Notes under the pieces: generated by a model
Databases searched by the model: none
What the model was told of the DNA's origin: nothing
Seen by the model: only the letters and a program-made list of their open reading frames with translations
In this document: positions 5,341 through 6,257 of the stretch, piece by piece
How positions within the stretch are numbered: the stretch's first letter is position 1
Layout of the letters: every line of letters starts with the position of its first letter
Made by a program: the position numbers and the translations under genes
Assembly (NCBI GenBank): GCA_019244985.1
Contig: JAFASB010000290.1
Location: forward strand, 1 to 6,257
Source of the DNA: Acidimicrobiia bacterium
GTDB lineage: Bacteria; Actinomycetota; Acidimicrobiia; Acidimicrobiales; AC-14
Reading direction: 5' to 3'
DNA: 6,257 nt

Positions 5341-6257
5341 CCCGCGAGGGCGGCGGGAGCGTCGTGCAGCAGTTCTTGGGTGACCGCCGTGAGGTCACCA
5401 GCGCTCAGGGCGAGGCAGAGGTCACCGGGCTTCAACGACCGTCGAAGGTACGCGACGAGCGGCTCCCGACGGGGGAAGTAGGCGACGCGCGACATGGGGT
5501 GCGCGTCGAGAACGGCATTGACGATCAGCTTGCCGGAGACCCCCGGACGCGGCGCCTCGCCAGCGGGGTACACGTCGGTGACGACCAGCTGGTCGGCGTC
5601 GACGAAGGCGTCCGCGAAGTCGCGGGCGAGGGCCTGGGTGCGGCTGTACCGGTGCGGCTGGAACACGCACACGACGCGCCGCCACGCTCCGTCCTTGGCG
5701 GTGGCGAGCGCCGCCTTCACCTCACTCGGGAGGTGTGCGTAGTCGTCGACGTAGGTGACGCCGTTGCGCTCGCCCCGGAACTGGAAGCGGCGGGCGACGC
5801 CGCCGTAGTGGCTCAGGGCCCGGGCGATCGGCTCGAAGGACACCCCGATCTCCAGCGCCATGACCGCGGCGGCCGCTGCGTTGCGAGCGTTGTGCCGGCC
5901 GGGCACAGGCAGGTGGAGCTCCCCGACGGACGTGCCCTCGGCCCGGCTCAGCGTGAACGATGTCCCTTCACGCCCGCTCTGCAGATCGGTCATCCGGTAG
6001 TCGGCATCGGCCGCCGTGCCGTAGGTGACGGCCCCGCGGGCGCGACCGAGGCGGTTGGCGAGGGCGTCGTCGGCGCAGGCCACCTTGGCTCCCGGGGTGT
6101 CCGCGAGGAAGCGGTCGAAGGCGTCGACCATGCCCTGCACGCCGCCGTAGTGCTCGAGGTGATCCGGCTCGACACTCGTCACGATCGCGGCCTCGGCTCC
6201 GAGCTGCAGGAACGTGCCGTCGCTCTCGTCGGCCTCGACGACCAGCCACTCCCCCAC
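5337..6257 (-). CDS. murC: UDP-N-acetylmuramate--L-alanine ligase MurC, C-terminal part (5' end outside window)
   Basis: The ATP-dependent ligase that adds L-Ala to UDP-MurNAc. The visible 306 residues hold the end of the central ATPase domain and the whole C-terminal domain; about 150-170 residues with the UDP-binding fold and P-loop lie beyond the window. The frame is open to the edge, so the GTG there is not the true start. Counting from the edge, motifs are EADESDGTF (8-16), the metal-binding P-D-H-L-E-H-Y (31-37), P-G-R-H-N-A-R-N-A (119-127), VDDYAHLP (170-177), FQPHRYSRTQA and DVYPAGEAPRPGVSGK. MurC rather than MurD, E or F follows from the EADESD, HRYSRT and YPAGE boxes. The conserved D-D-Y-A-H-H-P motif reads D-D-Y-A-H-L-P here, with Leu176 at 5732-5730. 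The 4-nt overlap with murB indicates translational coupling. Confidence 0.97.
   Translation of the reverse strand: MGEWLVVEADESDGTFLQLGAEAAIVTSVEPDHLEHYGGVQGMVDAFDRFLADTPGAKVACADDALANRLGRARGAVTYGTAADADYRMTDLQSGREGTSFTLSRAEGTSVGELHLPVPGRHNARNAAAAAVMALEIGVSFEPIARALSHYGGVARRFQFRGERNGVTYVDDYAHLPSEVKAALATAKDGAWRRVVCVFQPHRYSRTQALARDFADAFVDADQLVVTDVYPAGEAPRPGVSGKLIVNAVLDAHPMSRVAYFPRREPLVAYLRRSLKPGDLCLALSAGDLTAVTQELLHDAPAALAG

Noticed and set aside
1..6257. A mobile element, CRISPR array, tRNA or undescribed defence system
   Set aside because: I saw no transposase or integrase motifs, regularly spaced repeats or tRNA-like folds. The window is filled end to end by conserved division and wall genes, and the largest non-coding gap is 135 bp.

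Overview
The window is a high-GC bacterial division and cell-wall (dcw) cluster. All nine recognisable genes lie on the minus strand, so transcription runs from high to low coordinates: murC (3' part only), murB, ftsQ, ftsZ, pgeF (YfiH/laccase-domain), yggS (PLP-binding protein), sepF, yggT and the 5' end of divIVA (wag31). From ftsQ to divIVA this is the characteristic actinobacterial order, as in the Mycobacterium tuberculosis ftsQ to wag31 block. High GC, frequent GTG starts, SepF plus DivIVA, and no ftsA between ftsQ and ftsZ all point to Actinomycetota. A murB between murC and ftsQ is not the mycobacterial or Streptomyces arrangement. It suggests a deeper-branching actinobacterial lineage such as Acidimicrobiia, although that placement is inference.

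Layout in transcription order: the C-terminal two thirds of murC (6257-5337) overlaps murB by 4 nt (5340-4423). ftsQ starts about 4 nt after the murB stop (4418-3621). A 135-bp, relatively AT-rich gap (3620-3486) holds a candidate ftsZ promoter, a perfect 17-bp palindrome and a good ribosome binding site. ftsZ follows (3485-2391), then a 49-nt gap, pgeF (about 2341-1694), yggS overlapping pgeF by 13 nt (1706-1062), a 52-nt gap with a strong ribosome binding site and a possible -10 box, sepF (1009-479), yggT (466-197), and a 48-nt gap spanned by an inverted repeat before divIVA (148 to the window edge).

Functionally, MurC and MurB make UDP-MurNAc-L-Ala in the cytoplasm. FtsZ forms the division ring, SepF anchors it to the membrane through the FtsZ C-terminal peptide, and FtsQ belongs to the divisome membrane complex. 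DivIVA marks negatively curved membrane and the poles. PgeF is a peptidoglycan-precursor editing enzyme and YggS a PLP-homeostasis protein; both are standard passengers of this cluster.

I found no mobile element, CRISPR array, RNA gene, defence system or undescribed multi-gene system. The points worth a second look are small: regulatory structure upstream of ftsZ, sepF and divIVA, residue substitutions in FtsZ and MurC motifs, and a short PgeF N-terminus with an uncertain start.
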